DNA of 64,000 nt, taken from assembly GCA_963784645.1 (NCBI GenBank), contig CAWARY010000015.1, positions 1-64,000 on the forward strand, read 5' to 3'. This DNA is from JBBRVW01 sp963784645. Lineage in GTDB: Bacteria > Actinomycetota > Actinomycetes > JACCUZ01. This document shows positions 1 through 9,433 of the stretch, piece after piece; position 1 is the first letter of the stretch, and each line of letters starts with the position of its first letter. The notes beneath the pieces were generated by a model. The model saw only the letters and a list, made by a program, of their open reading frames with translations, made no database searches and was not told the origin of the DNA. Position numbers and translations under genes: made by a program.

Positions 1-1300
1 AACCACTGGTGGTTGGTCGCAGGGGCTGCGCTTCTGATTTTCCTGGCGCAGTTTGACGTCTTCGTGGTCACAGCCGCTCTGCCGACAATGCAGAGCGACC
101 TCGGCTTCGGCACCGGGTCGGCCCAGTGGGTGCTGCTGGGCTTCTTGTTGCCGATGATCGCCATCAGTCTGCCCGCGGGACGCTGGCTGGATCGTGTGGG
201 CGCAAGGCCCGCCCTGCTTCTGGCGGTCACAGGCTTCGCGCTGGGTAGCGTCGCGGCCGGCGTTGCCCGACGCTGAGTTGGCTGATTGGCGCCCGAGCCG
301 TTCAGGGCGTCTTCACCGCGCTGATGATCGCTCAGGCGTTCAGTGTGGCCACGATCGCCGTGAAACCATCCGCACGAGGGCGAAGCATGGCAGTGGTCGC
401 GACACTCGGTGCACTCGGCGCGGTCAGCGGCCCCACCGCCGGCGGATACCTCACCCAGGCCGCCGGGTGGCCCTGGATCTTCTTCCTCAACATCCCGATC
501 TGCCTCGTCCTTGTCGTGACCTTCTGGAACCAGGCACCTGCGGACCGACCAGCTCCGTGCTCCCTCCCGGGACGCCGTTTGGGAGACGGCGACTCTCGGG
601 GCTGCCGCCGTGGTGATCGTCTTGAGCCTGTTCCTCAGCGCCGTCCACGGGCTCGGGTGGCTACCTCTGCTGTACTAGCCGTACCGTTCCTGGCCCTCTG
701 GAAGCGACTCCCTGCCAGCCAGACAGTGATCGACCTGACACGGCGCCCAACATGCTCGCCCTTCACCTGGCGATGCTCACCGTCTTCGCCAGCTTCCTGC
801 TCGTCTTGTTCCTCGTACCGTTCTACCTGCAACGCGTCCTGCACTTCTCGGCTGCGACCGTTGGTCTCACTCTGCTGGCCCTACCGGCGGCGCAGATGGC
901 GTTGGGCCCGGTCGCCGGCATCCTCACCGACCGGTGGGGAGCACGGCCTTCGGCACTGGCCGGGCTCGGCGCACTCGTCACCGGGACAGCCCTGCTTCTG
1001 CCGCTCGACCAGGACTGGACCACTCCCGACCTGGCCTGGCGGCTGGCGGTGATGGGCGCCGGTCTGGGGCTCGCCCTCGGACCGATCCAGACGATGGCGA
1101 TGGCGCATTCACCAGCCGAACTCCTCAGCACCACGTCCGCGACCACCAACCTCGCCCGCCAGTTCGGCATCGCGCTCGGGCCTGCGCTGGGGACCATGCT
1201 CTGGGCCATCACCGGATACAACCTCAGCGGGATGCGTGTCGCCCTCGGACTAGCAGTCGCACTGGGGCTGGCATCACTCGCGTCAACTGTGCGAGCCAGC
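1..1300 (+). pseudogene. Major facilitator superfamily drug transporter, broken by frameshifts and cut by the window edge
   Basis: The conceptual protein has the alternating hydrophobic segments of a 12-14 helix MFS exporter of the EmrB/QacA type. It shows the loop motif GRWLDRVGARPAL after helix 2, and a second half with LTDRWGARPSAL. The reading frame changes near 267, 545, 672 and 745, so no continuous protein exists. The open frame already runs at base 1, so the true 5' end lies outside the window. After about 1,300 the sequence passes directly into the end of an unrelated regulator, which suggests a deletion joined the two. Family assignment is firm; substrate is unknown. Whether the indels are real or sequencing errors cannot be told from one sequence. 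Confidence 0.8.
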
Positions 1301-1304
1301 AAAC

Positions 1305-1718
1305 GTGGGCGCGCTCGAACTACACAACGGGTCAGGCCGCCCTTTCGCGCGGGCGAGGACGGAGCTCGCCTACGGCGAACACCTGCGCCGCAGCCGGAGA
1401 CGGGTGGACGCCAGAGTGCACCTCAGAGCTGCCCTCGGCACCTTCCAGGACCTCGGTGCGGCGCCATGGACCGACCGCGCGACCCAAGAGCTCCGGGCCT
1501 CAGGCGAAACGGCCCAACGCCGGGATTCGTCCAAGATCGCCGGCCTGACTGCCCAGGAACTGCAGGTGTCCCGGTTCGTCGCCCAAGGCCTCTCCAACCG
1601 CGAGGTCGCGGGTCAACTGTTCCTGAGCCCGCGCACCATCGACTTCCACCTGCGCAACGTCTTCACCAAGCTCGGCGTCTCCTCACGAGCCGAGCTGGCA
1701 CGAATTCGGTTGGACTGA
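1305..1718 (+). pseudogene. C-terminal remnant of a large LuxR-family (LAL-type) transcriptional regulator
   Basis: The last ~65 residues form a LuxR/GerE helix-turn-helix: LTAQELQVSRFVAQGLSNRE, then SPRTIDFHLRNVFTKLGV and SRAELARI. The preceding ~70 residues (FARARTELAYGEHLRR... and RAALGTFQDLGA) match the end of the TPR-like region seen just before the DNA-binding domain in ~900-residue ATP-binding LuxR regulators. Everything upstream (ATPase and most TPR repeats) is missing; the adjoining DNA is MFS transporter sequence in another frame. This is therefore probably a leftover, not a working 137-residue regulator, although a stand-alone DNA-binding domain cannot be excluded. A small hairpin (GACACCG/CGGTGTC, 1,717-1,734) overlaps the stop codon and has no T-run. 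Confidence 0.75.
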
Positions 1719-2005
1719 CACCGAGAACGGTGTCCGCTACAGGATCCGCATTCGGGACGCTCTGCCGCGGCGTAGAAGCACACGCTCAGGTCGGAATTCG
1801 CGCGCGGACGCGTCCGGCCGGCGGCTGTAAACAGAGCTTATTGTCGACCTCCCTCGATGGCTCACCGAGCAGTCGGCGCCAGTGGATCCGTCGTCCCGGC
1901 CGTGGCCCCCCGGTGGCCCCCGAGTCGGAGATTCGGGCTTGTCGGGGCAAGCAGTGCAACGCACGGAAGCGGTCGCAGATGTGGCAGGTGGAAGCAAGGC
2001 GCACC

Positions 2006-2049
<44 letters not shown>

Positions 2050-2219
2050 GAACCCGCTGGTCAGAGGCCGTGCACGGATCCTGAGACAGGAGACGCGCAT
2101 GGCCTCTCAGCATCTCGTCAGCAGGAAGTCGGCGCACCGGCCGCGGTTGTCGGTCGTCTGGGCCCCTCTGGACCGCCGGGCGCTCATCCTTGGTGGGCGG
2201 ACTCGATCCCGTCGTCACC

Positions 2220-2403
2220 ATGTCGCAGCTGGCCGCCCAGCTCGGCGTCAGCGTGCAGACCCTCTACGGCCTGCGCAGCCAGGGTCGCGGCCCCCGGGGG
2301 TTCCGGGTCGGCCGTGAGCTTCGGTTCCGGGTCAGTGAGATCCGACTACTGGCTCGAGCAGATGGAGGACGACGCCGAGCGGCGCCCACGGGCGGTGGGC
2401 TGA
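2220..2403 (+). pseudogene. Excisionase / AlpA-like helix-turn-helix protein, frameshifted
   Basis: The start of the protein, MSQLAAQLGVSVQTLYGLRS, followed by GFRVGRELRFRVSEI, is the MerR-like helix-turn-helix and wing of small excisionase-type proteins encoded next to actinobacterial integrases. The expected end (DYWLEQMEDDAERRP) is present but in another frame from about 2,338, so one indel breaks the gene. It lies 170 bp from the tRNA fragment and directly before the integrase remnant. Such proteins bind att DNA and direct excision; this copy would lack its C-terminal part if the frameshift is real. Confidence 0.65.
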
Positions 2404-2535
2404 AGGCGCACCGGCCGGTCCCGTACCCCGATCGGCACCCACGGGACGATCGACACCCGACTCCAGGGTGCTCGCGTCGTGGCCGAGACGCGGGTGCGCG
2501 ACGTCGACGGTCGGCTCCGCCAGCTCAGGGCCCGT
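2400..2535 (+). pseudogene. Tyrosine recombinase (integrase), N-terminal remnant only
   Basis: After KAHRPVP and a frame change near 2,424, the sequence reads IGTHGTIDTRLQGARVVAET and VRDVDGRLRQLRARQA, the typical opening of actinobacterial phage-type integrases associated with tRNA-integrated elements. The similarity stops at about 2,535, exactly where the convergent reductase gene ends. The SAM-like core-binding domain and the catalytic R...HxxR...Y domain are missing, so it cannot recombine DNA. The junction suggests that a deletion or replacement brought catabolic genes up against the integration module. Confidence 0.6.
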
Positions 2536-3615
2536 CAGGCGTCGACGACCAGGTCCTCGAGCGGCCGTGAGGAGCACAGCAGCACCTGCTGCCGCGCGAT
2601 CTCCCGGGGGCGGATGCCGCCGCCGTGCTGCATGTCGACGGTGCCCGACAGGAGCGTGGTCTTGCAGGTGCCACAGACTCCCTCGCCGCATGAGGAAGCC
2701 AGCGCGATCCCCGCCTGCGCAGCCGCTTGGAGCACCGTCGTCCGACCGTCGCAGACGATGGTCCGGCCGCTGCGTCGCAGCTCCACGACGTACGCGCCCC
2801 CGGTGGGTGCGCCATCGGGGGGTGGGAGATCGGTAGGTGCTCCCTGGGAGCCGAGCACGAAGCTCTCCCGGTGGACTCGTCTGGGGTCGATACCCGCCTC
2901 GTGGAGCAGTGCGAGGACTGACTCCAGGTAGGGCGGGGGACCGCACACGAAGATCTCCCGCTCGTGCAGGTCGGGAACCAGCCGTTCGAGCATCGTTCGC
3001 GTCAGTCGGCCGACCGCTCCGCTCCAGGTCGGGTCGCCGGCATCGGTCTCGCAGATCGTGGCGACCACGATGCCGGCTCCGGCAGCGTGCATCTCCTCGA
3101 GCTCGCTACGAAACACGATGTCCGCGGGGGACCGCGCGCTGTGCACGAAGACGACGTCGTGGGGTTCGGACAGGTCGTGGAGGGTCCGGGCCATGGACAT
3201 CATCGGCGTGACCCCGCTCCCGGCAGAGAGGAACAGGTGGCGGGACGCGGGATGGGCGTCCAGGGTGAAGTCACCGAGCGGGCCGGAGACCCGGACGCGC
3301 CCGCCGACCCCCAGGTGGTCGTGGAGCCAGTTCGACATCGGACCGCCGGGTGATCCGCTTCACCGTGATCGCGAGCGACTCCGGTCGGGTCGGCGCCGAG
3401 GAGATGGTGTAGCACCGCTCCAGGCGCACCCCGGACGCGTCGACGGAGACCGTAAGGTACTGGCCCGGTCGAAAGCCGAAGAGCCGGCCGTGCGGTGAGG
3501 TGAGCACGAAGGTCTTCACGTCGTGCGTCACCGGCACGACGGCGGCGCACACCAGTTCCTCGTCGAAGGTGTCCCCCAGCAGCGCCTGTTCGACGGGGGC
3601 GTAGGCCGCGGTCAC
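2535..3615 (-). pseudogene. gbcB: Rieske oxygenase reductase (GbcB-like FAD/NAD-binding reductase with plant-type ferredoxin domain), one frameshift
   Basis: The conceptual ~359-residue protein has an FAD-binding barrel (GQYLTVSVDASGVRLERCYT), an NAD-binding domain (SAGSGVTPMMSM, FVCGPPPYLESV) and a C-terminal 2Fe-2S ferredoxin domain with CGEGVCGTC and a distal Cys. This is the architecture of reductases that feed electrons from NAD(P)H to glycine betaine and stachydrine demethylases. The GTG start overlaps the oxygenase stop by four bases, so the pair is co-translated. The frame breaks at a CCC run near 3,348: removing one C restores KRITGGPMSNWLHD. That is compatible with a mutation or a homopolymer error. 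All cofactor sites are present on either side of the break. Confidence 0.75.
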
Positions 3616-4877
3616 CGTCCGACCTGCTCGAGGAGCCGTTCGACGTACCAGGTGCAGAACAGGTCGACCTGGTACTCGCTGGGCGCGTAGGGGCCAGCCT
3701 CGTAGGCGGGGCTGCTCACTCCCGCCTGAGCGCGGGCCACGAAGGAGCCGTCCTGGAGGTTGGTCTGGTGCCACATGTGGGTCAGCTGGGCGATGTCATA
3801 GTCCTCGCCCTCCACGGCGTCCTCGTGCACCAGCCAGGTGGTGCGCACCAGGGTCCGGTTCGCAGCCAGCGGCAGGACCGAGAAGGTGACCGCGTGGTCG
3901 GAGAGGAAGTGGAACCAGGCATTCGGCTGCAGGTGCATCGAGAGCCGGCCCAGGCGCGGGGTGTCGAGTCGACCGAGAAGGCGACGGCACACGGCACTCC
4001 CGTCGGGGGTGAAGGACTCCCCGGCCCCGTCCAGCGGCTCGCGCTGGATCCGGAATCCGGTGGCACGGCCGGAGAGCTCCTCGATGAGCGCGAACGGAAG
4101 CGCCTGTCGTTCACAGGCTGCACGCAGATCTTGGTCAGCCGCCGTGTAGCGGTCGAAGGCCGGCCGCAGTCGCGGTGGAAGAGTGTCCTCGTCGTACCCG
4201 TAGGTGGGGAACAGCGAGCAGCCGAGCTCCGGGTGGCCGTTCTCGCAGTGGTAGCACTCGCGGTTGTTCTCCATCACCAACTTCCAGTTGCCCTCCTCGA
4301 CGATGTCGATCTGGGCGGCGACCTTGGTACGACGCAGCTCGTGCGGCCTCATGTACGGCTCGATGCGAGCCGCGAACTCGTCGAAGTCCGGCGGGGCGTC
4401 GGCGGCCAGGCAGAGGAAGAGCAGCCCGGCCACACTGCGCACGTGCGCGGTCTTGAGGCCGAAGCAGCTCCGGTCGAAGGTGGACGGCTGTTGTCCCGCG
4501 TGAAGAAGGGTGCCGTCCACCCCGTAGGTCCACTGGTGGTAGCCGCAGACGATGTTGCCTACGGAGCCGACCCCGTCGAGGATCCGTGCTCCCCGGTGCC
4601 GGCAGACGTTGTGAAAGGCCCGCACCTCGTCATCGTCGTCGCGCACCAGGATCACCGAGGAGGTGCCGACCTCGACGGTGCAGAAGTCCCCCGGCTCGGG
4701 GATCTCGGCGTCGTGTCCGACGAAGATCCAGTGCCGCCCGAAGATGACCGCTAGATCGGTCTCGAAAACTTCGCGGTCGGTGTAGAAGGGCGTGTCCAGC
4801 GGTCGGCCGGGAACGCGCGCGGCAGCCAGCTCGGCCACGGCGTTGCGGTGGGCGAGAGATGGGGCGAGGGCGATCAT
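3612..4877 (-). CDS. gbcA: Rieske non-heme iron oxygenase, glycine-betaine demethylase-like (GbcA family)
   Basis: 421 residues, normal for the family. The Rieske 2Fe-2S ligands are C92-R-H94 and C111-GY-H114. The catalytic iron site is ENNRECYHCENGHPEL, with H210 and H215 as histidine ligands. The signature with E before CYH and HPEL is shared by glycine betaine, stachydrine and carnitine-type oxygenases, not by aromatic-ring dioxygenases. The family reaction is O2-dependent N-demethylation (glycine betaine to dimethylglycine plus formaldehyde). The ATG at 4,877 overlaps the preceding TGA by one base, and the gene overlaps its reductase by four, placing it mid-operon. Betaine as substrate is supported by the neighbouring betaine transporter and dimethylglycine enzymes, but a related quaternary amine is possible. 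Confidence 0.8.
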   Translation of the reverse strand: MIALAPSLAHRNAVAELAAARVPGRPLDTPFYTDREVFETDLAVIFGRHWIFVGHDAEIPEPGDFCTVEVGTSSVILVRDDDDEVRAFHNVCRHRGARILDGVGSVGNIVCGYHQWTYGVDGTLLHAGQQPSTFDRSCFGLKTAHVRSVAGLLFLCLAADAPPDFDEFAARIEPYMRPHELRRTKVAAQIDIVEEGNWKLVMENNRECYHCENGHPELGCSLFPTYGYDEDTLPPRLRPAFDRYTAADQDLRAACERQALPFALIEELSGRATGFRIQREPLDGAGESFTPDGSAVCRRLLGRLDTPRLGRLSMHLQPNAWFHFLSDHAVTFSVLPLAANRTLVRTTWLVHEDAVEGEDYDIAQLTHMWHQTNLQDGSFVARAQAGVSSPAYEAGPYAPSEYQVDLFCTWYVERLLEQVGR

Positions 4878-6967
4878 CAAGTTCTCCGTCGGGTCAGGTG
4901 TCGAGGTCGTGTCCGCAGGGTCAGAGTGGGGAGGCAGAGACGCATCGCGTCGTAGATCGCCGCGTGGACGTTGCGGCTGCTGACCGCGTCCCCGATCCGG
5001 AACAGCTGGTAGCGGCCGGCCGGGTTGGTGGTGACCGTCTGAGGACGTCCGGCGATCAGGGCGTCATGGTCGACCTCGCCCAGGTTCCGCGAGCCGGGGA
5101 CCAGGTCGAGATAGAGCTCGTCGTTGGGCAACGTGCCCTGCTCGACGACAACGGAGTCGACCACGCGCAGCGACTCCCGCTCGGCGTACTCGCTCCACAG
5201 GTGGGCGATGAGCCGACCGTCGACACTCCGGCTCACCTGACGCAGCTGGTGGGCCAGCGTGATCACGACGTCGTGTTCGGCATAGGCACGCAGGTACGCC
5301 GGGGAGTTCATGCTGCCCACCCCAGGGGCAATGGTGCGCTCGGGGGTCACCAGCTCGACCCGGGCGCCGTCGCGGGCCAGCAGCTCAGTCGCGTCATGGG
5401 CGGGCTCGGCGCCGTTGTCGTCGTAGACCAGCACGTCACCGGTCGGTCGTGAGGTTCCGTCCATCACATCCCAGGTGTCGAGCACCAGCTCCTGGCCTGA
5501 GTGCAGGAAGGACCGCTGAGGGCGGCCACCGGTGGCCACCATGACGAGGTCGGGGTCGTGAGCCAGGACGTCGGCGCGCTCGGCGAAGACCCCGTAGCGG
5601 AACTCGACGCCGGCGAGCTTGGCCTCCGCGACCCGCCAGTCGACGATCCCGATCAGGTCCCTTCGCCTGGGAGAGGCCGCGGCGAGACGCAGCTGTCCGC
5701 CGGGTTCGTGGGCGGCCTCGAGGACCACGACTTGGTGGCCCAGCTCACCGAGGACTCGTGCGGCCTCCAGCCCCGCGGGACCGGCGCCGACGACCACGGC
5801 CCGGCGGCCGGTCGCCGGGCGCAGGGTGATCTGGTGCACGAGGGTCTGTTCCCGGCCGGTCGCCGGGTTGTGGATGCACTTGGCATCGCCGGAGTCGTAG
5901 ATCGCATCGAGGCAGTAGTTGGCGCCGACGCAGGGCCGGATCCGGTCCTCGTCGCCGGCCTGCCAGCTTGCGGACCAGATGCGGGTCCGCCATCTGCGGC
6001 CGGGTCATGCCCACCAGGTCGAGCAGGCCCTCGCGCACCGCGTAGCGGGCAGTGGCCACATCGGCGATCCGCGCAGCGTGCATCACCGGCACGTTGAGGT
6101 GCCGGCGCACCTGGGCGGCGAAGTCCAGGAACGGAGCCGTCGGGGTGCCCATGCCCGGAATGACCCTGGCCAGGTGCGCATCGCTCTCGATGGTGCCCTT
6201 GATCAGGGACAGGAAGTCGATGCCGTCCTCGACGTAGGCCTGACAGTGCGGTGAGAGCCTCGGCCGGCTCCAGGCCGCCGGGGAGGTCCTCGTCCATGGA
6301 CATCCGGATGCCCACCACGAAGTCGGGGCCCACCGCGGCGCGCACCGCGCGGAAGACTCGTCGGGGCAGGGCCATCCGGTTCTCCAGACCGCCCCCGAAG
6401 CTCGTCGGTGCGGTCGTTGGTGGCGGGGGAGAGGAAGCGCGTCGACGAGATGGCCGTAGTGCTGCATCTCGATGCCGTCGAGTCCCGCAGCCTGACATCG
6501 CAGTGCTGCGGACACGAAGTCGTCGACCACCCGGTCCAGGTCCCACGGCTCGGCCCGCTTGGGAAAGCCCGGTGGGCCGGCTCCTTGGCCGCGGACGGAT
6601 AGATCAGCGGCAGCCAGTCACCGGTGTAGTTGCTGGTGCGGCGGCCCAGATGGGTCACCTGGCACATGACCGCAGCACCCTCGTGATGCACGTCGTCGGC
6701 CAGTCGCCGCAGCCACGGCACCACGTCGTCGCTGTACAGCAGGAGGTTGCCGAAGGCCGGCGGACTGTCGCGGGACACGACGGCCGAGCCACCGATCATG
6801 GTCAGCGCGACCCCGCCGCGCGCCTTCTCCCGGTGGTAGAGCCGGTAGCGGTCCTTGGGCATCCCGTCCTCGGCGTACGCCGGCTCGTGGGAGGTGCTGA
6901 CGATCCGGTTGCGCAGCGTGATGTGGCGAAGATCGAAGGGCTCCAACAGGGGGTCGAAGGTGCGCAC
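4877..6967 (-). pseudogene. FMN/FAD NADH:flavin oxidoreductase of the dimethylglycine/trimethylamine dehydrogenase family (DgcA-like), about five frameshifts
   Basis: The stitched protein has the old-yellow-enzyme TIM barrel at its N-terminus (FDPLLEPFDLRHITLRNRIV, HEPAYAEDGMP), an iron-sulfur cysteine region, and a C-terminal FAD/NAD domain (VVVGAGPAGLEAARVLGELG). This is the layout of trimethylamine dehydrogenase and of the Pseudomonas DgcA subunit that demethylates dimethylglycine. Frame changes occur near 6,565, 6,437, 6,400, 6,245 and 5,965. The cluster reads CVGANYC with a later C: one of the four cysteines of the classic CxxCxxC-C set is Ala. The gene starts with GTG at 6,967, divergent from the LysR gene, and leads the gbcAB operon, which fits regulation by that LysR. 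Confidence 0.7.
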
Positions 6968-7026
6968 AATGTGAGTGTGTGCCAGAAAACTGTCGAAGAA
7001 CAGCAAACGGTTATATACGAAATATG

Positions 7027-7041
7027 TGCAATAATTTTGCA
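7027..7041. promoter_or_regulatory. Palindrome overlapping the LysR start codon, candidate operator
   Basis: TGCAATAATTTTGCA is a perfect inverted repeat (TGCAA/TTGCA around TAATT) in an AT-rich patch between the divergent FMN oxidoreductase and LysR genes. It ends on the A of the LysR ATG. LysR regulators usually bind dyads with AT-rich centres in such divergent regions. The role is inferred from position and symmetry. A shorter palindrome, CACAATGTG (6,965-6,973), overlaps the GTG of the opposite gene. Confidence 0.45.
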
Positions 7042-7958
7042 TGATCGACCAGCGCTTGCATGTCCTTCGACTGCTCGCGGAGCTCGGGACCGTTACCGCC
7101 ACCGCCCGAGCCCTGCACTACACGCCGTCGGCCGTCTCGCACCAGCTGCGCACCCTCGCCGAAGAGCTGGGCGAGGAGCTTCTGGTTCCCGAGGGGCGGG
7201 GTGTTCGGCTGACCCCAGTCGCGAGGACCCTGCTGGCCCACGTCGACGACCTCTTCGCGCGTTGGGAAGAGATCCGCGCTGTGGTCGCCGCCACCTCCGT
7301 CGAGCAGTCCGGGTCGCTCCGGATCTGCGGCTTCTCGACCGCCGCCGCCGCCCTGCTGCCTCAGGTGGCTACGCACTTCGCGCGCGCGGAGCCGCGGGTG
7401 ACCGTGCGAATCATCGAGGCCGACCCGGAGGAGTGCTTCCAGCTGCTGCTGGCGGACGAGGCCGACCTCGCCGTGGTCGTCGCGACGGCGACCCTGCCAC
7501 CCTCGACCGACCCGCGCTTCGACCAGCGCCCGCTGTTGGACGATCCGCTGGACCTCCTGGTCCCCGCCAGCCATCGGCTGGCGGGAAGGTCGTCGGTGCT
7601 ACTCAGCGAGGCCGCCGGCGAACCCTGGCTGAGCGATCGGCCGGGGCGGCCCCACCACCGACTGGTCTTCACGGCGTGTGCGGAGGCCGGGTTCACTCCA
7701 ACGATCGCCCACGAGGCGGCCGAGTGGGACACCGGTGCGGCACTGGTGGGAGCCGGACTGGGAATTGCCCTCGTGCCGCGTCTGGCCAGGCTCCCCAGCG
7801 GCTACCCCGTGGTGCGGGTTCCGCTCCGCGGCGATCCTCGTCCCGCTCGGCACATCGTCAGCGGCGTACGTCGCGGCGGACGCGAGCACCCGGTGCTCGC
7901 CGAGGCCCTTCGTGTTCTGGACGGCATCGCCCGGGAAAGTGAGAGCCAAGCCATCTGA
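7041..7958 (+). CDS. LysR-family transcriptional regulator
   Basis: 305 residues. An N-terminal winged helix (RLLAELGTVTATARALHYTP, then SAVSHQLRTLAEELGEELLV) is followed by a periplasmic-binding-like effector domain (SGSLRICGFSTAAAALLPQV, and ALVGAGLGIALVPRLA). It is transcribed away from the FMN oxidoreductase-gbcAB operon across only 73 bp, the standard arrangement for a LysR activator and its target. No Shine-Dalgarno is visible and AT-rich promoter-like DNA sits directly upstream, so the message may be leaderless. The effector is probably a betaine pathway intermediate, by context only. Unlike most of its neighbours the gene is unbroken. Confidence 0.85.
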   Translation: MIDQRLHVLRLLAELGTVTATARALHYTPSAVSHQLRTLAEELGEELLVPEGRGVRLTPVARTLLAHVDDLFARWEEIRAVVAATSVEQSGSLRICGFSTAAAALLPQVATHFARAEPRVTVRIIEADPEECFQLLLADEADLAVVVATATLPPSTDPRFDQRPLLDDPLDLLVPASHRLAGRSSVLLSEAAGEPWLSDRPGRPHHRLVFTACAEAGFTPTIAHEAAEWDTGAALVGAGLGIALVPRLARLPSGYPVVRVPLRGDPRPARHIVSGVRRGGREHPVLAEALRVLDGIARESESQAI

Positions 7959-8345
7959 CCGAGCGCGTCGCGCAGCACTCCACCCTCGGCCCGCACCGCG
8001 CCTGCCCGGTGCTCGTGGGCACGCGAGCGCCTGCGAATGCTCGAGGCGCAGGGAGTCAAGTCCTGTGAGGTGGTGTGCGACGTCGGATCCTTCGACGGGG
8101 GACCCGTACCGCCGTCAAGCGAGGGGGTACGTGTATCCGCAAGATGGGACGAACGGGACAATCGAAAGGCAAATGTTATTCGAGCAGAGTCATGTCATCT
8201 GTAAGGAAGACCCCACGACGGTTAGGGTGACTGAGCCCACAGCCGAAGAGTCCGATGGTGGTGCGGGGTTGTGCTCGGTGCGAACCCGTACCCGACGGAG
8301 GTTGGCGCGCGTGGGCGCCCCTGAAACCGAGCGAAGGAAGAACAT
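7959..8345 (+). other. Intergenic region and leader of the betaine-binding protein gene
   Basis: No gene is visible in these 387 bases. The part from about 8,140 to 8,230 is less GC-rich than its surroundings and could hold the promoter for the binding-protein gene. The following ~120 bases can form short hairpins (for example GGGTT/AACCC near 8,268-8,290) before a clear ribosome site, GAAGGAAG, at 8,332-8,339. The sequence was compared by eye with glycine, cobalamin, SAM and guanidine riboswitch cores and matched none. Confidence 0.4.
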
Positions 8346-9287
8346 ATGCGCACAGGCAACAAGCTCATCGCTGCGAGCGCGGCCTTTGCCGTCTCCCTGG
8401 GTATGACCGGCTGCGGTGGTAGCAGCGGCAGCGGCAGCGCCAGCCAGGACCTGAAGGGTGTCACCCTCACGGTGGCGTCCAAGGATTTCACCGAGAACAT
8501 CCTGCTGGGCAAGATGTTCCTGAAGGCGGTTGAGGCCAACGGCGCCAAGGTCAACGACAAGACCAACCTGGGTGGCAGCTCGGTGAACCGGGCCGCCATC
8601 ATCAGCAAGAGGATCGACGTCACTCCCGAGTACAACGGCACCGGCTGGACGGTGTACCTGAAGCACCCGAACCCGGCCAAGGACTCGCAAACGCTTTTTA
8701 GCAAGGTCGCCACCGAGGACCTCAAGAAGAACGGCGTCAAGTGGTTCGGTACCTCGCCGTTCAACGACACCTACGGCTTCGCGGCCAGCCCCGACCTGGC
8801 CAAGAAGAACGGCGGCGAGTTCGACCTGCAAGGCATGGCCGATTACCTGAAGTCCAACCCTTCGGCCAAGGTCTGCATGGAGACCGAGTTCCCGGACCGC
8901 CCCGATGGCCTGATCCTGTTCGAGAAGGCGACCGGCTACAAGATCCCGTCCTCCCAGACCCAGATCTTGGACACCGGCCTGATCTACACCCAGACAGGCA
9001 AGGGCAAGTGCGACTTCGGCGAGGTGTTCACCACCGACGGCCGCATCCAGGCGCTGAAGCTCTCCTTGGTCAAGGACCCGGGTGTGTTCATCCTTTACAA
9101 CGTGTCGTTCACCATGCTCGACGCGGAGTACAAGAAGCACGCCGCGGTCTACGACAAGCTCGCCGACCAGATCCTCAAGCCCCTCGACAACGAGAAGATG
9201 GCCGAGCTGAACGCCAAGGTCGACGTCGACGGCACCCCGGCCGACAAGGTGGCCGAGGACTATCTCAAGGAGCAGAAGATCCTCTGA
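8346..9287 (+). CDS. opuCC: Glycine betaine/choline ABC transporter substrate-binding lipoprotein (OpuCC/OsmF family)
   Basis: 313 residues. A signal peptide with lipobox LGMTGC (Cys23) anchors it to the membrane. The mature protein opens with GVTLTVASKDFTENILLGKM, the hallmark of the OpuAC/ProX-like family that binds betaine, choline or carnitine. PEYNGTGW in the middle matches the conserved (PEY.GT) segment near the quaternary-ammonium pocket. A strong ribosome site precedes the ATG. The matching permease-ATPase-permease genes lie on the other strand at 10.2-12.9 kb, separated by an IS1380 remnant; normally the four genes form one operon. Ligand by family: betaine-type compounds. Confidence 0.88.
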   Translation: MRTGNKLIAASAAFAVSLGMTGCGGSSGSGSASQDLKGVTLTVASKDFTENILLGKMFLKAVEANGAKVNDKTNLGGSSVNRAAIISKRIDVTPEYNGTGWTVYLKHPNPAKDSQTLFSKVATEDLKKNGVKWFGTSPFNDTYGFAASPDLAKKNGGEFDLQGMADYLKSNPSAKVCMETEFPDRPDGLILFEKATGYKIPSSQTQILDTGLIYTQTGKGKCDFGEVFTTDGRIQALKLSLVKDPGVFILYNVSFTMLDAEYKKHAAVYDKLADQILKPLDNEKMAELNAKVDVDGTPADKVAEDYLKEQKIL

Positions 9288-9325
9288 TCTGCCTCTGACC
9301 GGCGATCCTGGCCGGTCTCGTACTG

Positions 9326-9370
9326 CAACGGCGCCGCCGGGTCTCAGCCTCGTCGGCGCCGTTGTTGTGT
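9326..9370 (+). terminator. Rho-independent-like terminator after the betaine-binding protein gene
   Basis: An 11-bp perfect stem, CAACGGCGCCG with CGGCGCCGTTG, surrounds a 17-base loop 39 bp after the stop codon and is followed by a GT-rich tail (TTGTGTGTG) rather than a pure T-run, as is common in high-GC actinobacteria. Confidence 0.7.
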
Positions 9371-9433
9371 GTGTCATCGCCGGGCGAAGGATGCGAGCCG
9401 ACCACGACGGGTCAACCTCGATCTTTCGCCGGG

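Noticed and set aside
8215..8345. Riboswitch in the leader of the betaine-binding protein gene
   Set aside because: Small hairpins are possible, but no core of a known aptamer class was found.
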